Source: Maea johnstoni (lineage: Eukaryota; Annelida; Polychaeta; Spionida; Magelonidae). Taken from it: 64,000 nucleotides of DNA. Positions 1-51,127 of the stretch are shown piece by piece; the stretch's first letter is position 1; every line of letters begins with the position of its first letter. Where the stretch lies: contig OZ012684.1 of NCBI GenBank assembly GCA_963942565.1, positions 70,754,303 through 70,818,302 of the forward strand, written 5' to 3'. The notes below the pieces were generated by a model. That model saw only the letters and a program-made list of their open reading frames with translations, had not been told where the DNA came from and made no database searches. The translations under genes were made by a program, and so were the position numbers.

Positions 1-548
1 AGAACAGGTGAACCTTATTACTTGACCAAATACCTCTATCCCTCAGACGGAGCCAGGGAGGTGGGCATATTTTACCACCATCTCTCGACTAAGATGACTG
101 AAAGAGAAAATGTATTGAGAGGATCCAACTGATATGCATACCTTCTTCATTACCTTGTTACTAAAGTCTTTGCAAAACATTAACCATAAGCCATATAAAT
201 CAATTAAGAAAAAGTTGACAGCTTCTTTTATGGAATGCCATTTTGTAAAGAGGGTTATTTTGAGACTTTGTGCATGAAACTTTTAGAGCAAGGAGCTAGA
301 GAATCCTGTGTGAAATATTAGCTAAAAGGGTACTGTATAACTGGTATTTTTACAGGCATTTGATTTTCGCTATTTTCGCGCTGCCTTGATAGCGCCAAAA
401 TAACATCTTTCAAATAAATATCTATATGGTATTAAATATATAGCTTGAGTGCTTGATTGCACAAATTTAAAGTAGCACAAATAACCTACAGCAGGGCTGT
501 AAAGCGAAATTTTTAGCACTCGAAATTAAAGCAGTATAAAGTACTTAC

Positions 549-10218
<9,670 letters not shown>

Positions 10219-10480
10219 CTTTCTCTTCAGATCTTTCTAGAGCAGGTCTTGCATAACTATTGTGGGAAGAAGATTATGCAGGTCTTGTCCGGGTGGCAGA
10301 TACAACACAAGCTCTATTCTTCCTCAAACAACTGTCATAACACAATGGTCTCTCCTAGTAACAATAGGCTTCTGTTTCTCACTCCCCTGTTGCCGGTCAG
10401 CAGTGGAGGATGGTAGGCTTTCAGTAATCTCTACAGGAAAATATTGCCCTTTCCTCTTGTTTTCACTCATCAATGAATAT
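10219..10480 (-). other. IPO13: IPO13 5' leader, part of the first coding exon
   Basis: On the minus strand a strong pyrimidine tract ending in TTCTTCTCAG lies just right of 10480. This suggests that the first coding exon starts at 10480 and has about 262 nt of leader before the ATG at 10218. An in-frame TAG lies 21 nt before the ATG. An acceptor here implies a separate non-coding exon upstream. Two consensus GTAAGT donors on the minus strand, next to 12197 and 12452, are candidates. This is inference; transcript reads would decide it. Confidence 0.45.
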
Positions 10481-10859
10481 CTGAGAAGAAAAAAAACCAC
10501 AAAATAATTTCTTTGCTAGCTCAATTCTATTGAAATATGACATCAGATACATTTTAAATGGTGATTATCTATTACAATATATATTTATCTATCGGTTACC
10601 AATCATAATTAAGTTAGAGTTATAGAAAAATCTATCTGGGGAAAGCAGGTATAAGATGTCAAGAATGAAAATACCCTTTTACAGGAACTTGAAATCTTCA
10701 CAACCCCTTCCATAATATTTAGTTCTAAGATATATTATATAACGGTCCGCCAAATGCTTAAATATTTAAACTTTAGATAGGTGCCCTTCATAACATTTCT
10801 TTTGAAATTGGCTACAAAGGAACTTCAAAGGGAGGCTCCTGGTGCAAGCATCAGCATAC

Positions 10860-11242
10860 GTGTATGAATTGGAGGGTCAAACTTTTGAAGCTAGGTCCTT
10901 TGGTAAAAGTAAAGTTAATTTTTGAAGTTCACTTCACATGTTACCCCAATTGTTTAGTATGTTTACACTCATGTTTATGTTTACCCAATTGTTTACATTC
11001 TTAAAGAAAGTCATGTGCATTCAAAATACTACATTAAATTACGAATATATCCAAATTGAAAACATTCCCCTCCACCTTTCACTGGGTGGATACTTAGACA
11101 GTGTTGCAATTATTAAAAGACTGATGTTGCAAATAGTTGCAACATTGTGGCAGCTTGGGCATCTCTAGTTATCTACTAGCTGCATATCAAACTATAAGCA
11201 ACAATGGCTCATTCTAATACATACATGTCACATCCCCCTCTA
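10860..11242. other. Intergenic, nothing assigned
   Basis: AT-rich sequence with no repeat pair, RNA gene or spliced coding signal that I can support. The short open frame at 10938-11168 has no protein-like features. Confidence 0.5.
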
Positions 11243-11250
11243 CTCTTATC

Positions 11251-11595
11251 GGGAAGAGTATAGAATACTGGTCCCCAGAAACTGCTACGTCACGGCCTCC
11301 TGACACAACAACAATTGATGACGCGTCAGTTTAGATTAGAAGATAAGGCAATATTACAATGAGAGTAAAATATATACAGTATAATATGAATTACAAATTT
11401 TCGATGCATTAAAAAAAAAAGGGGGGGGGTGTGGGGGGTCTCCCCCCACAAAATGACAGTACATACCCTGTTTACTTTGGTGTCATTGCATTGTATAACA
11501 ATAGTATACGCGCCGTAGGCGCGTGAAGCGCCTGCGGCGCTATGTAGCCCCTTATAGGACGAAAATCTGGGGACCGGTATTCTATACTCTTTCCC
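11251..11595. mobile_element. Foldback MITE with 7-8 bp target duplication
   Basis: Near-perfect ~29-bp inverted ends start GGGAAGAGTATAGAATACTG on the left and have their complement on the right. The flanks are TCTTATC on both sides (8 bp, CTCTTATC, if the last C is counted outside). The interior has a G-run/C-run pair (11,421-11,447) and a GC-only hairpin at 11,512-11,540 (arms GCGCCGTAGGCGC and GCGCCTGCGGCGC). Non-coding. The duplication length suits hAT-like integration. Confidence 0.75.
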
Positions 11596-11859
11596 TCTTA
11601 TCTATCACCTGCCAGGACATCACTAAAATTAGTACCTTAATGAGATAAAAAAAGAAAATAAATAAATATATAAAATTTTGTAAAAACGCTAGGGCTTTCA
11701 AGTGGCACATACATCTCCCCCAAGGGCCAAACATTATTGTTCAAAAACTGTGGCCAGATAGGGAAATCAGAGCCCCCAACAGGCCTCAATAGTACCAGTA
11801 ACACCGAGGATCTACTTGAACATTAAAAGAAAAAATATTGCATAAAATTAACATACAAC

Positions 11860-12059
11860 ATTCATTTTAATTCATTTCATCTTCATTTATTTCAAAAACC
11901 ATTTGGGACATTCTTGAAGGGAAACTTGTTAACATGAATGTCCCCAATTGTTACTGGCCCTGCAGGACCAAATGAGGTCTTTTTTTTACTGGCCCTAAAC
12001 CGTTTTGGGGAATTTTCACTGGCCTGGCGCCAGCAGACCACTGTAATCGTCGAGCCCTG
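11860..12059 (-). mobile_element. Truncated reverse copy of the CAGGGCTCGACG MITE
   Basis: The right edge reads CGTCGAGCCCTG, the complement of the element end at 8897. Internal blocks (CTTCATTTATTTCAAAAAC, GTCCCCAATTG, ACTGGCCCTGCAGG) match that element in reverse orientation. The other end is not clear and may be lost. Confidence 0.6.
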
Positions 12060-12359
12060 TCCAATCCTGGAAAAAACTGCTTCTTCCCCCTATCAAATGC
12101 ATCATGATCATCAACCTATACATCAAGTTTTTCAACAAAGTAAAATCACCCAAACCAAACCCTCTAGGCTCTACAAGCTGGTTGTTAGGCACTTACTGCT
12201 GGAACAACCCACAGAGAGCTAAGAACTGAGAGCAAGTGTATATGTACACATTCAATCTCTTAGTAGTAACAGTGTATCAATTTTAGTTTAACCTAAAGTG
12301 AAACTGTAAATGAAAGGGAAATGAAGCATAAATTAGAATGAACCATAAACAGATAATTC

Positions 12360-12850
12360 AAATATGTGCGCTATGAAATTCCGGGGCGAAATAGCTGTCT
12401 AAGAAACAAAACGAAAAAGTCCCAATTTCCAGGGCTAACACAGCAACTTACGCGCCTCACTGATAATTGACGCTAGAAGTTTGACAGATCATACCCGGCA
12501 AAATTTACTCAACTGTTTATGGGCGCATCCATATTGAAACCACCTCTCGTCTTACTCTCGTTCTATATCAATAACTATATCGAAGGGCATAGTAATTTCG
12601 GACATTGACACGGTCTAAACACCACTTATTCTTCTTGTCTGTAACATGTCAAAATTTCAGAAAACAACAATCGGACTTTGGACACTCACATTAAGCCAAA
12701 AACGTACTTAGAATACTTGCCACTGAACGAGACTATAATACATAACGTTCAATCAATCAAACGTTTTGAACGTGCATATAGTTGCAGGGCTACAGGCTAA
12801 CGCACGGTTTAAATGGCGTGTCACTCATCGACTAATATGCCAATCCAATC
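12360..12850 (-). promoter_or_regulatory. Candidate IPO13 promoter / non-coding first exon
   Basis: This stretch is richer in CpG than its surroundings and lacks repeats. It contains a consensus donor on the minus strand (GTAAGT beside 12452) that could serve a leader exon splicing to the acceptor at 10481. No TATA box is evident. The call rests on position, CpG content and the donor only. Confidence 0.25.
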
Positions 12851-12928
12851 TTAAATAACTATAACTGCTACCTGCACCAGGAGTGATTCCACCTTTATTT
12901 TGATTTCATTGTTATCGTATTTGGTCTG

Positions 12929-13135
<207 letters not shown>

Positions 13136-13523
13136 ACGGTAATAGGTAAATGTTAATAAAATTACCAATTTTCAAACAGCAGAAAAGAAAGCATTTAGAT
13201 TTGTTTTAAAGAAATAGCAAACAGGGGAAAATTAAAGTTTAAAAATTTAGAAAATTAGTAAATAGTAGCAAAAAAATCAGTGAAAAAAATTCTTTTGGGT
13301 GATTTTTACCACCAAAACTAATACCTTTGAATTAAACATATCCACAAATGAGATAAAATGGTAAATATGCACATATTTAATTAAGCTGCTTAATTTCCCC
13401 AGAGAGATGGCCCGCTTGTGTGTCAAACCATAGGCGTCAAACCTTGGATCAAAACATATTGCCCAGTGGTATATCATTCCCAAACATGGACGTTGAGGAT
13501 TTTCAGTTGATGTCTTAATAGCG

Positions 13524-14072
13524 GGGTATGGACAGTTGCCCACTGGACAGTTGCCCACCGGACAGTTGCCCACCAAGCAAATGAAAAGTAGGACATTTGC
13601 CCACCAAAATATTTATAAATACATAAAGTTATAGGAATAATATATAAATAATACAAACAACTTAGTTTACATTCTTACAAGCATAAAGTGCCTGAAACAG
13701 ATTTTATTACAAACAAAGGCTTTATTACAAACAAGCAGAACTTATTGCATATAAAGGCAACTTTAAAGTGTCTTTTAGTACAAACAAAGGCTTGATTACA
13801 AACAAGCAGAACTTATCACATTATTACAAACAAAAGCTTTATTACAAACAAGCAGAACATATAAATGCAACTTTTATCAATTACCAGTAAGTCTGATTTA
13901 GTCCACAAATGTTTTACGAGTCAAGCCTGATGGTTGCACCAAAAATATCAAAAATATTTATTTATAAATATTTTGGTGGGCAAATGTCCTACTTTTCATT
14001 TGCTTGGTGGGCAACTGTCCGGTGGGCAACTGTCCGGTGGGCAACTGTCCGGTGGGCAACTGTCCTACACTC
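13524..14072. mobile_element. Foldback element with tandem sub-repeats in its arms
   Basis: Inverted arms (about 13,530-13,620 and 13,955-14,065) are built from ~15-bp units, GGACAGTTGCCCACC on the left (three) and its complement on the right (four), followed by a shared AAGCAAATGAAAAGTAGGAC block. The 10-bp sequence CTTAATAGCG flanks both sides (13514-13523 and 14073-14082), consistent with a 9-10 bp target duplication of Mutator type. The interior holds AACAAAGGCTTTATTACAAA-like direct repeats and no coding sequence. Confidence 0.75.
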
Positions 14073-14084
14073 CTTAATAGCGAG

Positions 14085-15830
14085 CGCGCCAGCGCTGCTG
14101 CACGAAGTGCAGCAAGCGCAAGCGAGCATTCATGTAACGTACGTGTGTGTACGTAAAGTAGATACAATGTATATATCCAATCTGTATATGTACCAGAAAA
14201 GTTTTGAGGTGCCAACAATATGGTCCCACGCGCGTAAACGGAAGTATTTTTTAGTACATCCGGTCACGCAGGCGCAAGTTTCTGAAGTCTGAAGGGAAGT
14301 CTGGGAAATGAACATCACCTTTTGCTTTAAGGGCACATTTTGCCGCCAGATCTTTTCATGCTTTGAACATTGCTTTGTCACGTAATAAGTATGGACTGAT
14401 CCCTTTAATTGTATCAAAACAGCGTTTTGTCCAGGCATCACGCGAAACTACGCAACAAAGTAACAATGCTCGATCACGCGACGTCGGGGAAACCGATACG
14501 ATGACGGTGGTCAGGACGATATGTTGAACAGTATTTATGAATACTCGCTTTTCCGAGGTTCAATTTTAATGCGTTGAAATCGTTGTGGTTTTAATGAAAA
14601 TTCTTTTTGCTAATTCTATGCTATCTTTTAGTCAGTATCAGAATTGAAATCATCCGGGGCTACGCGTTTCCGTGGCTCAATTTCAATGCGGTTTAAATCG
14701 TTAGAACCGCCACAAATTCTTCTATCATACATGCTTCTCAATTTGCTTTAAATTCTGTTGAGAAATAAAGATTTTGCGACAGGTTGAAATCGTTGTAGTG
14801 TTAATGCCAATTTTTTTCGCTCAATCTATGTTAGCTTTTAGTCGTGTGAAATGAAATCATCCGAAGCTAGTCGCCTTACCGTTAGTCAATTTAAATGCGG
14901 TTTGAATCGATAGAATAAAAGTCACTATTTCCTCTTCGTGCTCCTCAATTTGCTTTTAAATCTATTGAGTAAGGAAGATATTGCGACAGGTTGAAATTTT
15001 TTCGTTCAATCTATGCTATGTTTTGGCCAGTATGAAATGAAATAATCCGATGCTACGCCTTTTCATTAGTCAATTTCAATGCGGTTTGAATCAATAGAAT
15101 AATAGTCACTATTTCCTCTTCATGCTCCTCAATTTGCTTTAAAATCTGTTGAGTAAGGAAGATTAACTGACAGGTTGAAATTGTTGTAATTTTTCTTTTT
15201 CAATTTTTTTCGCTCAATCTATGCTCTTTTGGTCAGTTTGAAATGAAATTATCCGAGGCTACGCCTTTCCGTGAGTCAATCTTAATGCTTTTTAAATTGA
15301 TAGAACCGCCACAAGTTCTTCTACATGCATCTTGATTTGCTTTCACATCTGTTGAGAAATGAAGATTTTGCGAAAAGTTGAAAACGTAATTTTTACGCCA
15401 ATTCTTTTCGCTGAATCTATGCTATCTTTTTCTTAATGTTAAATGAAATCATCCGAAGCTACGCCTTTCCGTTGGTCAATTTTAATTCGGTTTAAATCGT
15501 TAGAACCGCCATAAGTTCCTCTACATGCTTCTCAATTTGCATTTTAAATCTACTAAGAAATGAAGATTTTGCGACAGATTGAAATTGTTGTAATTTTATT
15601 GCGAAATGAAGATTTTGCAACAGGCTGAAATCGTTGTAATCTTTTTCGCTGAATCTATGCTATGTTTTGGTTAGTATGAAGTGAAATCATTTCAAAACCT
15701 CACAATTCGTTCTACTAGCCCCTTACTGCTCTCTTAAACCTGTTAACAAAATGATGATTTTGCGACAGGTTGAAATCGAAGTAATTTTATACAATTAATC
15801 TTATTGCCAGAACAAAAAAAAAGTGAAATC
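14085..15830. repeat. Old diverged tandem array (~200-bp monomer)
   Basis: The left part (14,288-14,500) is a diverged relative of the 789-bp unit further right (shared TTTTGCTTTAAG, GCCAGATC, CAAAACAGCGTTTTG/CAAAATAGCGTTTTGG). After it the ~200-bp segment beginning near CTTTCCGTGAGTCAAT is repeated about five to six times (starts near 14,665, 14,870, 15,053, 15,260, 15,462). Monomers carry AACCGCCACAA, GAAGATTTTGCGACAGGTTG and TCTATGCTAT blocks with clear divergence. Non-coding satellite-like DNA. Confidence 0.75.
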
Positions 15831-16027
15831 ATCCCAAGCTTCGCGCTCGCTTCCTGGCCATGCCAGCATCATATTAGCACTTGGGGTCGGGATATTTTAC
15901 ATTTTAGCAATACGTGTTTTTCAGTCTAATCATTTTTCTATTTTCTCTTTTCCACTTTTTTAGGTGTGATGTATCAATATGTAAGGAAATGCAAAGACGT
16001 CCATTTGATTTGAGCAAAGGCTGCTTA

Positions 16028-18425
16028 TAGCGAGCGCCGTGAGCACTTACGGTATAGGATGTCAACAATGCCATTGTCAATGGAAGTACATACTGAGGCC
16101 TAGAAAACCGTGTCCGCACTTCCGTCAACACTTCTGTCTGTTCGTCTCTTTGTCTCGCTCGCTCGATAACCTCGCGAGAAATGAGCATAACTTTTTGCTT
16201 TAAGAGCACATTTTGTCGCCAGATCGTTTCATGTTTAAAATATTTCTTAATCAAATAATAAATTTGGATTGTTTCCTTTAAATTGTGTCAAAATAGCGTT
16301 TTGGTCGCCGACTATCGTACAACACACGCCGAACTATGCAACAACTGAAACATACATGCTCACGTGCGACAAATGCTGACGTCTTGAAATGACGTCATGT
16401 TAAGATGGAATTCCGCGTATTCCAAAGTCGTAACTTCGATGTTCACGGTAAAAATGACTTTACTCGTCTTTCCGTGAATCGATTTCAATGCAGTTTAAAT
16501 CGCTACAACCGCCACAAATAATTCTACATGTCTCTTAATTCTAGAGGAAATCTGTCGTGAAATGACGATGTTGCAACAGGTTGAAGTCGTAGTAATTTTT
16601 ATGCCATATTTTCGGTCAATCGCTACGCATACTGTGTGTGGTTATTGCACAAATATGAAGCGCATATGAAGGGGCTTCCAATATGTTTCAGCGAAGTTCA
16701 AGTAAAGAATGACGTCACGGATAACAATAACAAACACTTTGTAACTGCATTTGAAGGGGAATGCAGAAATATCATCGAGCTGCGCGAGCATTTAAAGCTT
16801 TGCTTTCTCATCATATTAGCGAGCGCCGTGAGCACTTACGGTATAGGATGTCAACAATGCCATTGTCAATGGAAGTACATACTGAGGCCTAGAAAACCGT
16901 GTCCGCACTTCCGTCAACACTTCTGTCTGTTCGTCTCTTTGTCTCGCTCGCTCGATAACCTCGCGAGAAATGAGCATAACTTTTTGCTTTAAGAGCACAT
17001 TTTGTCGCCAGATCGTTTCATGTTTAAAATATTTCTTAATCAAATAATAAATTTGGATTGTTTCCTTTAAATTGTGTCAAAATAGCGTTTTGGTCGCCGA
17101 CTATCGTACAACACACGCCGAACTATGCAACAACTGAAACATACATGCTCACGTGCGACAAATGCTGACGTCTTGAAATGACGTCATGTTAAGATGGAAT
17201 TCCGCGTATTCCAAAGTCGTAACTTCGATGTTCACGGTAAAAATGACTTTACTCGTCTTTCCGTGAATCGATTTCAATGCAGTTTAAATCGCTACAACCG
17301 CCACAAATAATTCTACATGTCTCTTAATTCTAGAGGAAATCTGTCGTGAAATGACGATGTTGCAACAGGTTGAAGTCGTAGTAATTTTTATGCCATATTT
17401 TCGGTCAATCGCTACGCATACTGTGTGTGGTTATTGCACAAATATGAAGCGCATATGAAGGGGCTTCCAATATGTTTCAGCGAAGTTCAAGTAAAGAATG
17501 ACGTCACGGATAACAATAACAAACACTTTGTAACTGCATTTGAAGGGGAATGCAGAAATATCATCGAGCTGCGCGAGCATTTAAAGCTTTGCTTTCTCAT
17601 CATATTAGCTCGCGTAGTGAGTCGGCCGAAGGCAGGCTCAGCGTAGCGAGCATTTACGGTATAGGATGTCAACAATGCCATTGTCAATGGAAGTACATAC
17701 TGAGGCCTAGAAAACGGTGTCCGCACTTCCGTCAACACTTCTGTCTGTTCGTCTCTTATCTCGCTCGCTCGATAACCTCGCGAGAAATGAGCATAACTTT
17801 TTGCTTTAAGAGCACATTTTGCCGCCAGATCGTTTCATGTTTTAAATATTTCTTAGTCAAATAATAAATTTGGATTGATTCCTTTAAATTGTGTCAAAAT
17901 AGCGTTTTGGTCGCCGACTATCGTGCAACACACGACGAACTATGCAACAACTGAAACATACATGCTCACGTGCGACAAATGCTGACGTCTTGAAATGACG
18001 TCATGTTACGATGGAATTCCGCGCATTCCAAAGTCGTAACTTCGATGTTCACGGTAAAAATGACTTTACTCAACTTTCCGTGAATCGATTTCAATGCAGT
18101 TTAAATCGCTACAACCGCCACAAATAATTCTACATGTCTCTTAATTCTAGAGGAAATCTGTCGTGAAATGACGATGTTGCAACAGGTTGGAATCGTAGTA
18201 ATTTTTATGCCATATTTTCGGTCAATCGCTACGCATACTGTCTGTGGTTATTGCACAAATTTGAAGCGCATATGAAGGGGCTTCCAATATGTTTCAGCGA
18301 AGTTCAAGTAAAGAATGACGTCACGGATAACAATAACAAACACTTTGTAACTGCATTTGAAGGGGAATGCAGAAATATCATTGAGCTGCGCGAGCATTTA
18401 AAGCTTTGCTTTCTCATCATATTAT
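16028..18425. repeat. Young tandem array, three ~789-bp units
   Basis: Units start at 16,028, 16,817 and 17,644. The first two appear identical over 789 bp. The third has scattered substitutions, and 38 extra bp precede it (start spacing 827). Each unit ends GCTTTCTCATCATATTA. Each has two perfect TGACGTCA palindromes (16,390, 16,710; 17,179, 17,499; 17,996, 18,316) and one CACGTG (16,361; 17,150; 17,968). Open frames of 70-118 codons inside recur in every unit but look non-protein. The array stops ~450 bp before the FAM151 start codon. Confidence 0.9.
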
Positions 18426-18880
18426 ATCACTTCCAAGATTTAATCATTCAGAACGGCCTAAATTCTAACTTAGCTGAATCAAAATCTAAGGTTCTAATAT
18501 GGAACATTTCCGACAGAGTATGTCCACTTAATCTGCGTGTGTACGTTCGTTGAAACATGTGGAACGTTTCCTTAAGTGGGATATCGATTTACATCATCTG
18601 GAACATCTGAGGGGGATAGTTATGCATGTAGACATACATTCGGTCAAACTGGCTGATGCTGATCGGAACATCCCAGTAACTGGTTGCTTGTGTCCTTTCA
18701 CCGCACGCAAGAACGTTTATTTAGAGAACAGGAACCACACATTGGAGAGACCGTGCCCGCATCATTTCAAGCTGATGAGCGTTCTGGTCCCAGACGCTGG
18801 GACTATTATTCTGGGATTGCATAGCTGTATTCGGACGTAGAGGAACAGGTGTCACATCTCAAGGTGGTAGAGGTTCCACA
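18426..18880 (+). promoter_or_regulatory. Presumed FAM151 promoter and 5' leader
   Basis: Unique sequence between the tandem array and the FAM151 ATG, of higher GC than the following intron. A short hairpin with 7-bp arms (GTCCCAG...CTGGGAC) lies at about 18,787-18,803, within the likely leader. No TATA box is clear. The role is inferred from position only. Confidence 0.4.
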
Positions 18881-47731
<28,851 letters not shown>

Positions 47732-48214
47732 TAGAAGAAAAACATATAGAGGGAGGTAGGGTTTAGTAGGTCTGACAATTTATTTTCCCCTTTAGCGCAA
47801 ATTGGATGAAAAGATCATTTGTTTTTATATGTATATATTTGAATATGAATGATTTATTTTTGTAGAGATGTTTTATAGCTACGACTCTATTGGACGAGTC
47901 ATACCAGATACTTGGCATACATGAAAGGTTGTTATTGGTTTTAGATTTGTTTTACGTATGTACTCACTTAGTGGGAAGGTTTGTGATATTATTATTTGGT
48001 TGACATATATGGTAGGCACACAGAAGTGCCTAATAGGGAGATCAAGCAAGAATTGGAAAAAAGTCTAATGAAAAAATCTATTACATGTCATGATTTTGGT
48101 GACTATTTCCTGTAGCAAAGGACCATCCGATTCAACAATTTTAGATTGTCTATGTTTTGTTGATGTGATAATGGTTCATAAAAGATTTCTCAGCTGCTTT
48201 CAGTGTTAGGTTTA

Positions 48215-48675
48215 GAAACTTGATATTTGCATAAAAACGGTTGTTCTGATACTTATAAATGTAGTTAAGTAAATTTCAAATACAAAATTTAAACTTGATA
48301 TTTGCATCAAAACGGTTGTTCTGATACTTTAGATAAATGTAATTAAGTAAATTTCAAATCCAAAATTTAAACTTGTTATTTGCAGCAAAACGGTTGTTCT
48401 GATACTTTAGATAAATGTGATTAACCCTTCCAATGCTGAGGCTACTTTCATCCAAAGCAAAAAGATGCAGAGATTTTTGAAAACCATCTAAACCCTGTCA
48501 TGTTGTTTTTTGGAAAGCTCTCACTAAGTACTCTCAGATGAGTACCCATGTGCCAGGGTTTAGTTCATTTTCTGTTTGTTTTGTTATTGCATCCTTTTCT
48601 AGTGGCCAATTTAGCCAGCATCTAAAGGGTTAAGTAAATTTTGAATCCAAAATTTAAACTTCTTTAAATGCCTTT
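48215..48675. repeat. 75-bp tandem repeat split by a MITE
   Basis: Units (AAACTTGATATTTGCATAAA, ACGGTTGTTCTGATACTT, GTAAATTTCAAATCCAAAAT) start near 48,218, 48,290 and 48,367. The third is interrupted at its TTAA by the MITE at 48,421-48,633 and resumes at 48,630 with TTAAGTAAATTTTGAATCC. Confidence 0.85.
48421..48633 (+). mobile_element. TTAA-type MITE, first family, intact
   Basis: 213 bp including TTAA at both ends: TTAA|CCCTTCCAATGCTGAGG and AAAGGG|TTAA. The uninterrupted neighbouring tandem copy (ATGTAATTAAGTAAATTTC near 48,350) shows the single TTAA target before insertion. TTAA duplication with CCC termini is the piggyBac signature. No transposase. Confidence 0.9.
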
Positions 48676-48920
48676 TTATCTGCCTGATATGTTTGTAATG
48701 ACACATTTGTTCACTGTTTTGCATGTAAATCTATATGCAGATTGTCCATAGCTTCTGGTGATGATTTTCTTCATTGAAGTATTTTTCTGTTTTTTTTTGT
48801 AAAACCTTATGCAGATTGCCTTGTGATAAGGCCACTTCAGGCGCGATGTCTTGGGATGATTTTTTATAGAAGCACTTTCCTGCCTTTTTTGAAAGAAATT
48901 GAGGAAGCTTGCCCTGTGAT

Positions 48921-49263
<343 letters not shown>

Positions 49264-49877
49264 AGGAGCATTTCAGGCTCAGCAGAGCTGACAAATAGAT
49301 ACACTTTGTTAAAATACCTTTAATCGATATGGAGTACTGTAGATCTGGTTGAATTTCCATGTGCGAGATTTGACAATATGGTCTTTCTCAGTATTTTCTG
49401 AATCTCAATTTGCCAATCATGAGTACATGACCACATGTGATTGGCAAAGTAAAAACAGCAGTGAACTGTTATACATTGACCTTATTTCGGTAAATTTGTA
49501 CCACAGGGATGACTGAATGAGCAGAAAAGTGGCACATAATATATAATTAAATATATAATCGCAGATCCTGATGAGTAACGTCAACAACCAGGATCCTGTC
49601 ACCATCAACTGCAATTTACACTGTCAATTATTCAATCAGAATGTAATAAACTTGTCCTGTTTATTTTTCATGGTCTCCCCCACACATGCCTGACGCCTGA
49701 TGCGCCTGTTAATGTCGGGAATTTGCCAATCTGAAGTTTTTCAGAAATTACCTAATCTTATTTTACCAATTATGTCTGATCGGTAAATATTGGCAAATTA
49801 AAAACATAGGTAAATTGATAGGATTTACATTATTTCTAACCTCCTTAAAAGTATCACAGATACAGATAACCTTTTTA
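49264..49877. other. Unassigned intergenic sequence
   Basis: No supported gene, RNA or bounded repeat. Confidence 0.45.
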
Positions 49878-50089
49878 TTAACCCATTTATGCATAAGAGC
49901 TTTTTTTGTCTGGATCTAGGATACTTTTGACAATATATTGAAAGTGTGGAATAGTTTCGAAGGAGAGTTGTTGTTAGCATTCAGTTTAACACTTCCTTTC
50001 CAAACATTTTTCCCAAATATGTTTTCCCTTTTTTGGATTTCTCCAAGATTGACAGGCTACTTGTAGCCACCGCAAGCATAAATGGGTTG
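49878..50089 (+). mobile_element. TTAA-type MITE, AACCCATTTATGC ends
   Basis: TTAA|CCCATTTATGCATAAG at the left and GCATAAATGGG|TTGA at the right form a 13-14-bp inverted repeat around ~210 bp. Non-coding. Confidence 0.75.
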
Positions 50090-51127
50090 AGAAGTATCCC
50101 GACATGACTGCACCTTGCATACATACATTTGATGTGAATCTCCTTTATTGATGTGTATTTTCTCCTTTGAATCCAAAAATAAAGCCAGCTAGCCCTGTGT
50201 TAAAGGGCCACTCTATTTCAGAGGAGCAAAAAAACTGCACATGTAATTTTCCCGTCAGATAAATTGTCATAAGCGTGATTTGAGATTTTTTGATGTTTAT
50301 TTTGCTGAGCCCATCCACTGTTGTAGTGACGTGTATCTAATAAACCTGCTCTGGTTGGTTTTGCCACATTTAATACTTCCATCCACATTATAAATGGCAA
50401 AATGGTACTTTTAAATACATTTAAAAAATCATGGAATGTATGATTATAGCACAATCACATTTCTCACAATTTCCAGAGTGGAGAGTTTCTGAAGAGGCTG
50501 GCAATACCTTATTCATCCGAATAAGCACACAGGTCTCTATTGACCACACCCCTCCCCCTATTCTCCAATTTTCTGAAAAATGTTGGAAGGTGCAATCCAC
50601 CAGACATTATTTTCCGACCTTCTGAACCTCCCTAGCAAATGTTTTCTTACCTTTACATGTGGTACCGGCACAGATTGTTTAGTGTCCTTAGTTACCTATA
50701 GCTTGAACACTTTGCGCTCTCAGTCTTCCATCATTAAGTCAGTCCTTGGCATGCTTAGTTCAAAATGAACAATGACCACTTTTATTTAGACTGGATGTAT
50801 CCGGCAGTCTTGAGGGACAGAAAATAGTGGCAATAAAATAGACCACTCTGTTATCGGGGAGGACCAAGTAGGTTTGCCTGTAGCACTCATATTGTAGATG
50901 CTGTTCCGGAATTAGACACTTTGTTATCTACACATCTTAAACTCTTGTTCATTTTCACATGTTATTTTTGCATTTTCACTGTACGTAATATGTTTCTTAT
51001 ATCACATGTTATTTTTTGTACTTTTCTATTCCCAGAATAGTTTATTTGTATTGCCTTCGTGATGGCCTATCATGTGCTGTTTTGCTCTGAATCAAGTGAG
51101 ACTAGATGTATGATTACTCCTAACTTA

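Noticed and set aside
1-548. Further IPO13 exon at the left edge
   Set aside because: No frame with splice borders matching the expected next IPO13 segment was found; treated as intron.
16636-16992. 118-codon frame recurring in the 0.8-kb units
   Set aside because: Recurs because the unit does; no domain, unusual composition, and it is not held open as one frame across the third unit.
18550-18840. 96-codon frame before FAM151 exon 1
   Set aside because: Lies in the likely leader/promoter in another frame, with no domain; probably chance.
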